Source: Firmicutes bacterium UBA994
GTDB lineage: Bacteria; Bacillota; UBA994
NCBI GenBank assembly: GCA_002292025.1
Contig: DBBC01000090.1
Location: 1 to 12,839 of the forward strand
DNA: 12,839 nt
Direction: 5' to 3'
Under the pieces are notes generated by a model. The model was given only the letters and a program-made list of their open reading frames with translations. It was not told the DNA's origin and searched no databases. Shown here piece after piece: positions 6,246 through 12,839 of the stretch (positions are counted from its first letter, which is position 1; each line of letters begins with the position of its first letter). The translations under genes were made by a program, and so were the position numbers.

Positions 6246-8210
6246 ATGACAAGAAAAACTCTAGTTGTTCTCGCGGTCGCATCGCTATTGGTCGGCAGCC
6301 TTGTGGGCACTTGGCCCACGGCCACGGCATCGCCTAGGATTGCGGTTAACATCAACGGCAGTCCCTTGGTAACTGACGTTGCTCCTGCCATAGTGAACGG
6401 GCGCACACTGGTGCCCTTCCGCGCCATCTTTGAAGCATTGGGAGCTAGGGTGGAGTGGGATGAAGCCACACGAACCGTACGCGGCACAAGGGGGCAAACC
6501 ACCGTCAGGCTGACGCTCGGACAGCAGCTGGCCTTTGTCAACGGCGCACCGCTACCCATTGATGTCGCACCGCAAATCGTTAGCGGCCGCACTATGGTAC
6601 CGGGCCGCTTTGTCGCTGAGGCATTGGCGGCCAGAGTGGATTGGGTTCAGGCCACCAACACTGTGGCCATCACTACCCCGATAGAGCCTGCTGTCGGCGG
6701 CGAAATCGTGTTCGGCTTAGGCGGCGATCCCACGACGCTGAACCCTATCCTCAGCACCGACTCCGCCTCTAACACAGTCATTGGCATGATTCACAACGGC
6801 TTAGTGCGCACCAACGAGCGGCTGGAGTTTATGGGCGACCTGGCAGAGGACTGGATCGCCAGCCCCGATAACTTAACGCTGACCTTTTTTCTGCGCCGTG
6901 GGGTGCAGTGGCACGACGGCCGCCCCTTTACCGCCCACGACGTCAAGTTCACTTATGACACCATTATGCATCCTGACTATACTGGTGTGCGACGTCGCGA
7001 TTTCCGCGCGGTGCGGGAGATCACCGTCCCTAACGACCATACGCTGGTCATCCGTCTAAATCAGGTTGACGCGGCGTTTATCACTAAGCTGACTATCGGC
7101 ATTATCCCACGGCACATCTTTAGCGGCACACCGGTAGCGCAGCTGCGCGAGCATCCCCGCAGCCGTTCTCCTATTGGGACGGGCCCCTACTTATTTAAGC
7201 AGTGGATCCCCGGGCAGTTCGTGGTGCTGGAACGTAACCCTAACTACTTCTGGGCCGGGAACGAACCCTATATAGAGCGCATTCGCTACCGTATCATCCA
7301 TGACACACAAGCTATGCTGGTAGCACTCGAAGCCGGACAGATTGACTGGATGGGCAGCATCCCCATCGACGACATCGAACGTGTACGCACCCAACACGCC
7401 GCACGGTTGCAATTTAGGGAACTACGGCAACATGGTTATTGGTACATCGGCATGAAGCAAGATAACCCCATTTTCCGCGAATTACGCGTCCGTCAGGCTA
7501 TGAAGTACGCGCTAGACCGCCCCGGCATGGTAACTACCCTGTTTAGAGGCTATGGCACAGTTATCAACGCCGACCAGCCACCTACTTCGTGGGCGCACAA
7601 TCCCAATCTCTACAACTACCCGCACAATCGACAGAAAGCCATAGACCTGCTTGTGCAGGCAGGCTGGAACAGGGTGGGAGCCGACGGCATCCGCATGAAT
7701 GCACAAGGCAGACGCCTTGCGTTTACCCTCATTAGCGCCTCCGGCGACCAAACCCGTACCGAAATGCTGGCTATCATCCGCAATCAGTGGCGAGCTGTGG
7801 GCATTGACATGACGATAGAGCTCTTTGAAGTCTCCGTATACTTCGGCAAGCTCGATGCGGGCGAGTTCGAGATCTACCAGTGGGGATGGAACCTAGGCTT
7901 AGACCCAGACAACTTTATCTTCTTCCACTCTACTTCCGGATTTAATGAGCAAGGCGTCCTAATGGGCTTCAATGACGTTGGCTACTCAAACCCCCAAGTC
8001 GACCGCCTCATTGAGCAGGCCCGCGGCACCTTCGACCAAGAGACACGCCGCCGACTCTACTGGCAAATCTCTGAGATTCTTAACCGTGAGCTCCCCTATA
8101 TCTTCCTTTACAACCGCAACAACATAGCCGCGCATCACAGGCGCATTCAGGGGATAGTGTGGTCGCATATCGGTACCCTCTTCCCGGAGAGATGGTTTAT
8201 CGGCAGATAA
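6246..8210 (+). CDS. Extracellular solute-binding protein family 5 with N-terminal tandem stalk (copper amine oxidase N-like) repeats
   Basis: This 654-residue protein is the substrate receptor of the adjacent ABC importer, of the peptide/nickel-binding SBP_bac_5 family. Residues 1-29 form a signal peptide (TRK, hydrophobic stretch, then TATASP). Residues about 31-144 hold two homologous repeats 63 residues apart: INGSPLVTDVAPAIVNGRT from 35 and VNGAPLPIDVAPQIVSGRT from 98. They match the copper-amine-oxidase-N or 'stalk' type common on Firmicutes surface proteins. The binding domain begins near 151 (GGEIVFGLGGDPTTLNP) and has the typical SPIGTGPYLFKQW and LRVRQAMKYALDR motifs. The protein has no lipobox and no cysteine at all, so it is not lipid-anchored. 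Start: ATG with AAGGGAGG 7 nt upstream. It leads the operon and is followed by a hairpin before the permease gene. Oligopeptide is the likeliest substrate class, but this is not proven. Confidence 0.93.
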   Translation: MTRKTLVVLAVASLLVGSLVGTWPTATASPRIAVNINGSPLVTDVAPAIVNGRTLVPFRAIFEALGARVEWDEATRTVRGTRGQTTVRLTLGQQLAFVNGAPLPIDVAPQIVSGRTMVPGRFVAEALAARVDWVQATNTVAITTPIEPAVGGEIVFGLGGDPTTLNPILSTDSASNTVIGMIHNGLVRTNERLEFMGDLAEDWIASPDNLTLTFFLRRGVQWHDGRPFTAHDVKFTYDTIMHPDYTGVRRRDFRAVREITVPNDHTLVIRLNQVDAAFITKLTIGIIPRHIFSGTPVAQLREHPRSRSPIGTGPYLFKQWIPGQFVVLERNPNYFWAGNEPYIERIRYRIIHDTQAMLVALEAGQIDWMGSIPIDDIERVRTQHAARLQFRELRQHGYWYIGMKQDNPIFRELRVRQAMKYALDRPGMVTTLFRGYGTVINADQPPTSWAHNPNLYNYPHNRQKAIDLLVQAGWNRVGADGIRMNAQGRRLAFTLISASGDQTRTEMLAIIRNQWRAVGIDMTIELFEVSVYFGKLDAGEFEIYQWGWNLGLDPDNFIFFHSTSGFNEQGVLMGFNDVGYSNPQVDRLIEQARGTFDQETRRRLYWQISEILNRELPYIFLYNRNNIAAHHRRIQGIVWSHIGTLFPERWFIGR

Positions 8211-8222
8211 CGTAGGGAGTGC

Positions 8223-8253
8223 GGGGCAGGGAGAAGTGCTCCCTGCCCCTTTT
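8223..8253 (+). terminator. Intercistronic hairpin/partial terminator after the binding-protein gene
   Basis: GGGGCAGGGAG (8223-8233) pairs perfectly over 11 bp with CTCCCTGCCCC (8239-8249) around the loop AAGTG, followed by TTTT. It begins 12 nt after the binding-protein stop. The short T tract suggests incomplete termination, and the stem would also protect the upstream mRNA from 3' exonucleases. Both effects would give more binding protein than membrane components. Confidence 0.75.
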
Positions 8254-8279
8254 CAAGCACATTCAACAAGTATACGTGG

Positions 8280-8288
8280 AAAGGGTGA
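8280..8288 (+). promoter_or_regulatory. Ribosome binding site deciding the first permease's TTG start
   Basis: AAAGGGTGA resembles AAGGAGGTGA and its GGG core lies 8 nt before TTG at 8294. The in-frame GTG at 8285 overlaps the site itself and cannot use it. Confidence 0.5.
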
Positions 8289-8293
8289 AAGCC

Positions 8294-9265
8294 TTGGCCG
8301 GGTACATCGCGCGGCGTTTCCTCCAAATGCTTATTCTCCTCGTCGGTATCAGCATCGTTTCATTCGGCATTATGCATATTGCGCCGGGCAGCCCCATTGA
8401 CCTCATGACTGACCGCACCACTACCGCTGAAGATAAGGCGCGTATTGAGGCGCTATATGGCTTTGACCAGTCCATACCGGTGCAATATGTGCGCTGGGCG
8501 GGGCAGGTGCTACGAGGCGAGTTCGGCAACTCTTTTGTCACGGGTGAGCCGGTGCTAGATATGATTACTGCTCGTCTGCCGGCAACGCTGCTCCTTAATT
8601 TTCTCACTCTAATTATCATCTACTTGTTGTCGATACCCATAGGTATCATCTCTGCGGTTAAACAATATTCGTGGTTTGACCATCTCGTAACTTTCTATGC
8701 TTTTCTCGGCCAATCTATGCCCCAATTTTGGCTGGCACTGCTACTACTCTACTATGTGGGGTTACGCTTCCCATTTATCCAAACTACGGGGATGGCTACA
8801 TGGGGGGTGTCAGTGGCTGAGCACGGGCTCTGGGCATTTTTGGTCGACCGCGTGCGATACCTTATCCTGCCGCTGGCAGTGGTGAGCTTCACCAACTTAG
8901 CCAGCATCACCCGCTATATGCGCGCCAGCATGTTAGAGGTTATCAGCCAAGATTATGTGCGAACAGCCAAAGCTAAAGGATTGCCGCAAATCAAAGTAGT
9001 CCTAAAGCACGCGCTGCGTAACGCCCTTCTGCCGATTGTCACGTTAGTCGGCTTTGAATTACCCATTCTGTTTAGTGGCTCGGTCATCATTGAAACCATC
9101 TTCTCGTGGCCGGGGGTCGGTCTCTTAAGCTGGAATGCGGTGATGCAGAGAGACTACCAAGTAATCATGGCCTTTAACCTGCTGGGAGCATCCCTGATGG
9201 TGCTTGGCGCATTCTTGGCAGACATGCTCTATCTGGCGGTTGACCCACGCATCAAGTACAACTAA
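8294..9265 (+). CDS. dppB: Peptide ABC transporter permease, DppB/OppB type
   Basis: This is one of the two membrane subunits forming the import channel. From the chosen TTG it has 323 residues. The first helix (about 5-28, YIARRFLQMLILLVGISIV) is typical of the very N-terminus of DppB proteins. It is followed by the external HIAPGSPIDL segment, membrane segments at about 98-120, 130-156, 188-206, 245-268 and 290-315, and the ATPase-contacting EAA loop at about 220-245 (YVRTAKAKGLPQIKVVLKHA). The frame stays open back to a GTG at 8219, but that start would place the 8223-8253 hairpin inside the gene. It would also add about 25 hydrophilic residues with a Cys and no family precedent. TTG at 8294 has AAAGGGTGA upstream and yields the canonical N-terminus. 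The DppB/OppB/AppB assignment is at family level only. Confidence 0.93.
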   Translation: MAGYIARRFLQMLILLVGISIVSFGIMHIAPGSPIDLMTDRTTTAEDKARIEALYGFDQSIPVQYVRWAGQVLRGEFGNSFVTGEPVLDMITARLPATLLLNFLTLIIIYLLSIPIGIISAVKQYSWFDHLVTFYAFLGQSMPQFWLALLLLYYVGLRFPFIQTTGMATWGVSVAEHGLWAFLVDRVRYLILPLAVVSFTNLASITRYMRASMLEVISQDYVRTAKAKGLPQIKVVLKHALRNALLPIVTLVGFELPILFSGSVIIETIFSWPGVGLLSWNAVMQRDYQVIMAFNLLGASLMVLGAFLADMLYLAVDPRIKYN

Positions 9266-9273
9266 GGTGGTGA
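9264..9273 (+). promoter_or_regulatory. Ribosome binding site deciding the second permease's TTG start
   Basis: AAGGTGGTGA differs from the full anti-Shine-Dalgarno complement AAGGAGGTGA by one base and ends 5 nt before TTG at 9279. It overlaps the stop codon of the upstream permease, indicating coupling. The ATG at 9324 has no purine-rich site in front of it. Confidence 0.65.
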
Positions 9274-9278
9274 GCGGT

Positions 9279-10172
9279 TTGAAATCTAATGTCGCAACTG
9301 GTGTCGCACCTAGTGCCCTACCCATGCCCAAAGAAGAGACTTATGCGAGTATGGTTTGGCGCCGTTTTCGCCGCCATAAGCTGGCCATGGTCAGCCTCTT
9401 TGTGCTGATTTTGCTATATGGCATGGCCATCTTCGCTCCCTTTGTCGCGCCATATCACTACGATCACATGGACTTTACGAAGTCGCTGCAGCCGCCCTCC
9501 CTCACTAGTTGGTTTGGCACTGACCGAATCGGCGGTGACATTTTTAGCCGCATCATTTGGGGTAGCCGCATTAGTCTTTCGGTAGGCTTTGTAGCGGCAG
9601 GTATTGCCCTAGTTATCGGCACGATTATCGGCGCCATAGCCGGGTATTTCGGCGGGATAATTGACGATATTTTGATGCGCTTTACTGAGGTAGTCGCCTC
9701 GTTTCCCACGATGTTTCTGCTTCTGACTGTTATCGCCGTTCTGCCGCGCAGCACCATGAATATCATGATCGTCATTGGCGCAACCGCTTGGCCGGGGCTG
9801 GCCCGCATGGTGCGGGGGCAGTTCCTGTCCCTGCGCGAGATGGACTACGTGGAAGCGGCTCGCGCGGTAGGGGCTACCGATACAAGCATTGTCTTCACGC
9901 ATATTCTGCTTAACACTATGGCACCCATCATTGTTAATGCCTCGCTACGCATTGGCGGGGCCATCCTCGTGGAGTCGGGGTTGAGCTTTCTTGGGCTCGG
10001 CGTCATCTCACCGCCCAGTTGGGGGACTATCCTAAACGGCGGCCGGCCGCTCCTGCGAAGCGCACCGTGGATTACTACCATTCCCGGAGTTTTTATATTC
10101 GTGACCGTTTTAGCCTTCAACTATGTGGGCGACGGCTTGCGGGACGCACTGGACCCCCGTGCCACTCGGTAG
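9279..10172 (+). CDS. dppC: Peptide ABC transporter permease, DppC/OppC type
   Basis: This is the second membrane subunit of the importer. From the TTG start it has 297 residues. An N-terminal cytoplasmic stretch leads into WRRFRRHKLAMVSL and the first helix (about 36-56), as in the OppC_N domain. GTDRIGGDIFSRIIWGSRIS at about 80-99 is the OppC signature, here with GG where GR is usual. Further membrane segments lie at about 101-125, 140-155, 160-176, 210-240 and 268-284. The EAA loop is at about 190-215 (YVEAARAVGATDTSIVFTHI). The C-terminus DGLRDALDPR is typical. The frame is open back to an ATG at 9204 inside the upstream gene. TTG at 9279 is preferred because of the near-perfect ribosome binding site 5 nt before it and only a 13-nt gap from the upstream stop. 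Confidence 0.94.
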   Translation: MKSNVATGVAPSALPMPKEETYASMVWRRFRRHKLAMVSLFVLILLYGMAIFAPFVAPYHYDHMDFTKSLQPPSLTSWFGTDRIGGDIFSRIIWGSRISLSVGFVAAGIALVIGTIIGAIAGYFGGIIDDILMRFTEVVASFPTMFLLLTVIAVLPRSTMNIMIVIGATAWPGLARMVRGQFLSLREMDYVEAARAVGATDTSIVFTHILLNTMAPIIVNASLRIGGAILVESGLSFLGLGVISPPSWGTILNGGRPLLRSAPWITTIPGVFIFVTVLAFNYVGDGLRDALDPRATR

Positions 10173-10183
10173 CAGGCTTGTGC

Positions 10184-10190
10184 AAGGAGG
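10184..10190 (+). promoter_or_regulatory. Ribosome binding site deciding the dppD start
   Basis: AAGGAGG directly abuts an ATG at 10191 and lies 6 nt before a second in-frame ATG at 10197. The second spacing is optimal, so translation should begin at 10197. Confidence 0.7.
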
Positions 10191-10196
10191 ATGTTT

Positions 10197-11198
10197 ATGA
10201 CTGAGCGATTGTTAGAGGTTAATAACTTGAGGACTTCGTTCCGGGACAAGGACGGGAACTTCATCCCTGCCGTCGACGGCATCACCTTTCATGTCAACCA
10301 AGGCGAAACACTGGGCATCGTGGGGGAAAGCGGTTGCGGCAAGAGCGTCACCATGCTCACCGTAATGCGCCTGCTTGATATTCCCCCGGCGCGCGTGCAA
10401 GCCGACAGCATTAAACTCTTAGGTCAAGACGTGCTGGCACAAAGCGAAAAGGCCATGCAGGGCATTCGCGGCAACCTCATGTCGATGATCTTTCAGGAGC
10501 CGATGACCAGCCTTAACCCCGTGTTTACTATCGGCGACCAGATCGCGGAGACGTTAGAACTGCACCAAAAGCTGCGTAGGTCCGAGGCACTGGCCAAGGC
10601 CGTAGAGATGTTGCACAAAGTGGGCATTCCCAGTGCCGAACGTCGCGTATTGGACTATCCGCACCAGCTTTCAGGGGGCATGCGGCAGAGAGTGATGATT
10701 GCCATGGCGCTCGCCTGTAACCCAAGGCTCCTCATCGCGGATGAGCCTACGACAGCGCTCGATGTCACGATTCAGGCGCAAATCCTCGACCTGATTCGCG
10801 ACCTGCGCCAAGAGATGGGCATGAGCATTGTATTAATCACGCACGACCTAGGCGTGGTAGCGGAAACGGCCGACCGCGTGGTAGTTATGTATGCGGGTAA
10901 GATTGTGGAAGAAGCGAGTGCCGTAGACTTATTCGAGCGTCCCAAGCACCCCTATACCGAAGGGCTTTTACACTCCATCCCCCGCTTAGACAGAAGAAGC
11001 GACCGACTGCACGTAATTCAAGGCGTGGTGCCGCATCCGATGCATATGCCGCTAGGCTGTCGCTTTAACCCGCGCTGTCCTTACGCTAAGGAGCGCTGCT
11101 ACAGTAAAGCGCCGCCGGAAACAGACCTCGGCGAGGGACATCGCGTCAGCTGCTGGTACCCCCTACCTGACCAGCCTACAGCGGAGGTGTCCATATGA
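10197..11198 (+). CDS. dppD: Peptide ABC transporter ATP-binding protein, DppD/OppD type
   Basis: One of two ATPases powering the importer, on the cytoplasmic face. The 333-residue protein has Walker A GESGCGKS at 43-50, the Q-loop Gln100 (MIFQEP), the signature LSGGMRQR at 158-165, Walker B LLIADEP at 178-184 and the switch His216 (ITHDLG). The C-terminal oligopeptide-transporter extension (about 235-333) carries four cysteines: Cys288, Cys294, Cys301 and Cys319. This C-x5-C-x6-C-x17-C pattern is one that known DppD/OppD proteins use to bind a [4Fe-4S] cluster. The start is ATG 10197, 6 nt after AAGGAGG; the ATG 6 nt earlier is too close to that site. It overlaps the next ATPase gene by 4 nt (ATGA). 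It probably pairs as a heterodimer with its neighbour. Confidence 0.96.
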   Translation: MTERLLEVNNLRTSFRDKDGNFIPAVDGITFHVNQGETLGIVGESGCGKSVTMLTVMRLLDIPPARVQADSIKLLGQDVLAQSEKAMQGIRGNLMSMIFQEPMTSLNPVFTIGDQIAETLELHQKLRRSEALAKAVEMLHKVGIPSAERRVLDYPHQLSGGMRQRVMIAMALACNPRLLIADEPTTALDVTIQAQILDLIRDLRQEMGMSIVLITHDLGVVAETADRVVVMYAGKIVEEASAVDLFERPKHPYTEGLLHSIPRLDRRSDRLHVIQGVVPHPMHMPLGCRFNPRCPYAKERCYSKAPPETDLGEGHRVSCWYPLPDQPTAEVSI

Positions 11199-12163
11199 GC
11201 GCAATATTACTTGAAGTCAATAATCTGGTTAAGCACTTTCCTATACGAGCAGGGTTCTTGCGCCGGGTTGTCAACCATGTACGCGCTGTTGACGGCGTCA
11301 GCTTTGCGGTGCAACAGGGCGAAACATTAGGCTTGGTGGGTGAGAGCGGTTGCGGTAAGACTACCACGGCACGCACCATCCTGCGTCTGCAAGAACCTAC
11401 CTCCGGCAGCATAAAATTCGAGGGACAAGAGCTGCTTAAACTGCGCAGAAAGGAATTGCGCCTCAAGCGTCGGGATATGCAGATTATCTTCCAAGACCCT
11501 TATTCGTCGTTGAACCCTCGTCTTACCGTGGGGCAAATCATTGGCGAACCGCTGCGCATCCATAAAATAGTGGCAGGCTCTGAACTGGAAGGACGGGTCA
11601 AGCAACTGCTGGAAAGAGTAGGTCTGGCATCTTACCATTATCGTCGCTATCCGCATGAGTTTAGCGGCGGGCAGCGGCAGCGCATTGGCATCGCACGCGC
11701 GCTGGCGTTAAACCCCAAACTCATCGTGTGTGACGAGCCGGTATCGGCGCTTGACGTGTCTATTCAGTCGCAGATACTAAATCTCTTAGAAGATCTACAA
11801 AAGGAGTTTGCCCTCACCTATCTCTTTATAGCGCATAACTTAAGCGTAGTTAAACACATCTCCGACCGGGTGGGCGTCATGTATTTAGGCAAACTCGTGG
11901 AACTGACCACGTCGCAAAAGCTATACGGGGAACCCTTGCACCCTTATACACAAGTATTGCTGTCGGCCATTCCGCAACCTGATGCGAGACGGCAGCGTTC
12001 GCGGATTGTGGTGCAAGGTGATGTCCCAAGCCCCATTAACCCCCCCGCCGGATGCCGGTTCCACACGCGGTGCCCTTATGTCGTCGACCGCTGCAAGAGC
12101 GAAGTGCCAGAGTGGCTGGAAGTGCGGCCAGCGCACTATGTGGCCTGCCATCTCGCTAAGTAA
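11195..12163 (+). CDS. dppF: Peptide ABC transporter ATP-binding protein, DppF/OppF type
   Basis: The second ATPase of the importer, 322 residues. Walker A is GESGCGKT at 49-56, the Q-loop Gln100 is in IIFQDPYSSLNP, the signature is FSGGQRQR at 156-163, Walker B is LIVCDEP at 176-182 and the switch His214 is in IAHNLS. SSLNPR and HPYTQVLLSAIP are typical of the OppF side. The C-terminal extension again has Cys287, Cys293, Cys300 and Cys318 in the C-x5-C-x6-C-x17-C spacing. The ATG overlaps the dppD stop by 4 nt and has GGAGGTG upstream at normal spacing. It is the last gene of the operon and its TAA is followed at once by a strong terminator. Confidence 0.96.
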   Translation: MSAILLEVNNLVKHFPIRAGFLRRVVNHVRAVDGVSFAVQQGETLGLVGESGCGKTTTARTILRLQEPTSGSIKFEGQELLKLRRKELRLKRRDMQIIFQDPYSSLNPRLTVGQIIGEPLRIHKIVAGSELEGRVKQLLERVGLASYHYRRYPHEFSGGQRQRIGIARALALNPKLIVCDEPVSALDVSIQSQILNLLEDLQKEFALTYLFIAHNLSVVKHISDRVGVMYLGKLVELTTSQKLYGEPLHPYTQVLLSAIPQPDARRQRSRIVVQGDVPSPINPPAGCRFHTRCPYVVDRCKSEVPEWLEVRPAHYVACHLAK

Positions 12164-12199
12164 AGAGGACAGGCGTAGAGCCTGTCCTCTTTGTCTTTT
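12164..12199 (+). terminator. Rho-independent terminator of the transport operon
   Basis: AGAGGACAGGC (12164-12174) pairs perfectly with GCCTGTCCTCT (12180-12190) around the loop GTAGA, followed by the T-rich TTGTCTTTTG. The stem can extend by two A-T pairs into the dppF stop codon. It separates the operon from the SDR gene. Confidence 0.9.
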
Positions 12200-12230
12200 G
12201 TTCATCTACTGTGGGACGGAACCAACCTCA

Positions 12231-12239
12231 TGATATAAT
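12231..12239 (+). promoter_or_regulatory. Extended -10 promoter of the SDR gene
   Basis: TGATATAAT is a perfect TATAAT (12234-12239) with the TGn extension. Only a poor -35 (GTGGGA, 12211-12216) lies 17 nt upstream. Transcription would start near 12246. Placement right after a strong terminator and 30 nt before the SDR ATG supports it. The architecture matches the sigma-operon promoter at 5950-5958. Confidence 0.65.
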
Positions 12240-12269
12240 TGGAGCGAAGCAAAGTAGAGGAGGTACCGC

Positions 12270-12839
12270 ATGAGACTACAAGAGAAAGTCGCCATCGTAA
12301 CAGGCGGAGGGCGCGGAATAGGGGAAGCCACGGCTAAAGCCTTTGCGCGCGAGGGAGCAAAGGTGGTAGTGGCTGACCTTAACGAAGCAGACGTCGAGCG
12401 CACTGTGGCGGAGATCAACGCAGCAGGCGGCAAGGCCATCGGCTTTGTGGTGAACGTCACTGACCGGGCTAAAGTTGAGGAACTAATACAGACTGCCACG
12501 GGCAAATTTGGCCGGCTGGACATTCTCGTAAACAACGCCGGCATCACCGCCGACAATACCCTCGCCAAAATGACGGAGGCGGAGTGGGACCGGGTTATCG
12601 ACGTGAATCTCAAGGGCGTGTTTAACTGCGGCCAAGCTGCGGCCAAAATAATGGCAGAACAAGGCGGCGGTGTTATCCTTAACGCTTCGTCGGTGGTCGG
12701 CATTTACGGCAACTTCGGGCAGACCAACTATGCCGCCACCAAATGGGGTGTAATCGGCATTACCAAGAGCTGGGCTAAAGAGTTAGGCCGCAAGGGCATC
12801 CGGGTAAATGCTGTGGCCCCTGGTTTCATCATGACCCCT
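12270..12839 (+). CDS. fabG: SDR-family oxidoreductase, 3-oxoacyl-[ACP] reductase (FabG)-like, 3' end outside window
   Basis: The visible 190 residues are most of a classical short-chain dehydrogenase of about 245 residues; the frame is still open at the window end. The nucleotide site TGGGRGIG is at 11-18, and NNAG at 88-91. The catalytic tetrad is complete: Asn113 (DVNLKGVF), Ser141 (NASSVVG), Tyr154 and Lys158 (NYAATK). The PGF of VAPGF follows at 184-186. It resembles FabG, which reduces 3-ketoacyl-ACP in fatty-acid synthesis. However, the acidic Asp36 ending strand 2 (VVVADLN) usually favours NAD(H) over NADP(H), so a related 3-hydroxyacyl-CoA or other alcohol dehydrogenase is also possible. 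The start ATG has AGAGGAGGT 5 nt upstream and its own promoter. No fatty-acid genes are visible beside it, so the substrate stays open. Confidence 0.9.
   Translation, partial: MRLQEKVAIVTGGGRGIGEATAKAFAREGAKVVVADLNEADVERTVAEINAAGGKAIGFVVNVTDRAKVEELIQTATGKFGRLDILVNNAGITADNTLAKMTEAEWDRVIDVNLKGVFNCGQAAAKIMAEQGGGVILNASSVVGIYGNFGQTNYAATKWGVIGITKSWAKELGRKGIRVNAVAPGFIMTP

Noticed and set aside
6351..6645. DNA tandem repeat inside the binding-protein gene
   Set aside because: The repeat is clear in the protein (63-residue period) but the two DNA copies have diverged strongly, so it is an old domain duplication and not a repeat element.
8219..8293. N-terminal extension of the first permease from the GTG at 8219
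   Set aside because: It would be encoded by the intercistronic hairpin and has no ribosome binding site or family-like sequence.
12206..12703. 165-codon minus-strand frame opposite the SDR gene
   Set aside because: It is exactly antisense to clear SDR motifs (TGGGRGIG, NNAG, YAATK) and rich in Ser, Ala and Pro, as mirror frames of GC-rich genes are.
1..12839. Mobile elements, CRISPR arrays, tRNA or rRNA genes, phage defence systems
   Set aside because: No transposase, integrase, regularly spaced repeats, RNA gene signatures or defence-related domains were found; all long frames are accounted for by housekeeping and transport genes.

Overview
The window looks like a piece of a low-to-moderate GC, Gram-positive (Firmicutes, probably Clostridia-like) chromosome. 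The reasons are strong AAGGAGG-type ribosome binding sites, frequent GTG/TTG starts, a polA-mutM-coaE-lytic transglycosylase cluster of the kind seen in Firmicutes, a DNA polymerase I with a degenerate proofreading domain, a sigW-like ECF sigma/anti-sigma pair, and a secreted protein with copper-amine-oxidase-N ('stalk') repeats. The lineage is an inference; nothing here fixes genus or species.

Left half, minus strand (5876 down to 10): an ECF sigma factor gene and its membrane anti-sigma gene overlap by 4 nt. A 93-nt gap follows, then polA, mutM, coaE and a small membrane-anchored lytic transglycosylase. The last four are tightly packed (10 nt, 21 nt and a 25-nt overlap) and are almost certainly co-transcribed. 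They combine DNA repair (PolA, MutM), the last step of CoA synthesis (CoaE) and peptidoglycan cleavage. An extended -10 promoter sits just in front of the sigma gene. It shows that the true sigma start is an internal GTG rather than the most upstream ATG.

Centre (5877-6245): a divergent control region of about 370 nt. It holds the sigma promoter with a 10-bp palindrome in its -35 zone, and a TTGTTT-17-TATAGT promoter with an A-rich upstream tract facing right. It also holds a leader of about 180 nt with two clear inverted repeats, a possible pseudoknot and possible tiny leader ORFs. I could not match this leader to a known riboswitch class.

Right half, plus strand (6246-12163): a complete oligopeptide/dipeptide-type ABC importer: binding protein, two permeases and two ATPases. 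The binding protein is unusual: it has two stalk repeats ahead of the solute-binding domain and no cysteine, so it cannot be a classical lipoprotein. A perfect 11-bp hairpin with a short T tail between the binding-protein and permease genes probably lowers downstream expression. Both permeases appear to start at TTG. A strong terminator closes the operon at 12164-12199. After it, an SDR-family (FabG-like) oxidoreductase with its own extended -10 promoter begins and runs off the window end.

I found no tRNA, rRNA, CRISPR array, insertion sequence or phage gene. The points most worth follow-up are the structured leader, the stalk-fused cysteine-free binding protein, and the linkage of an ECF sigma switch to polA-mutM.
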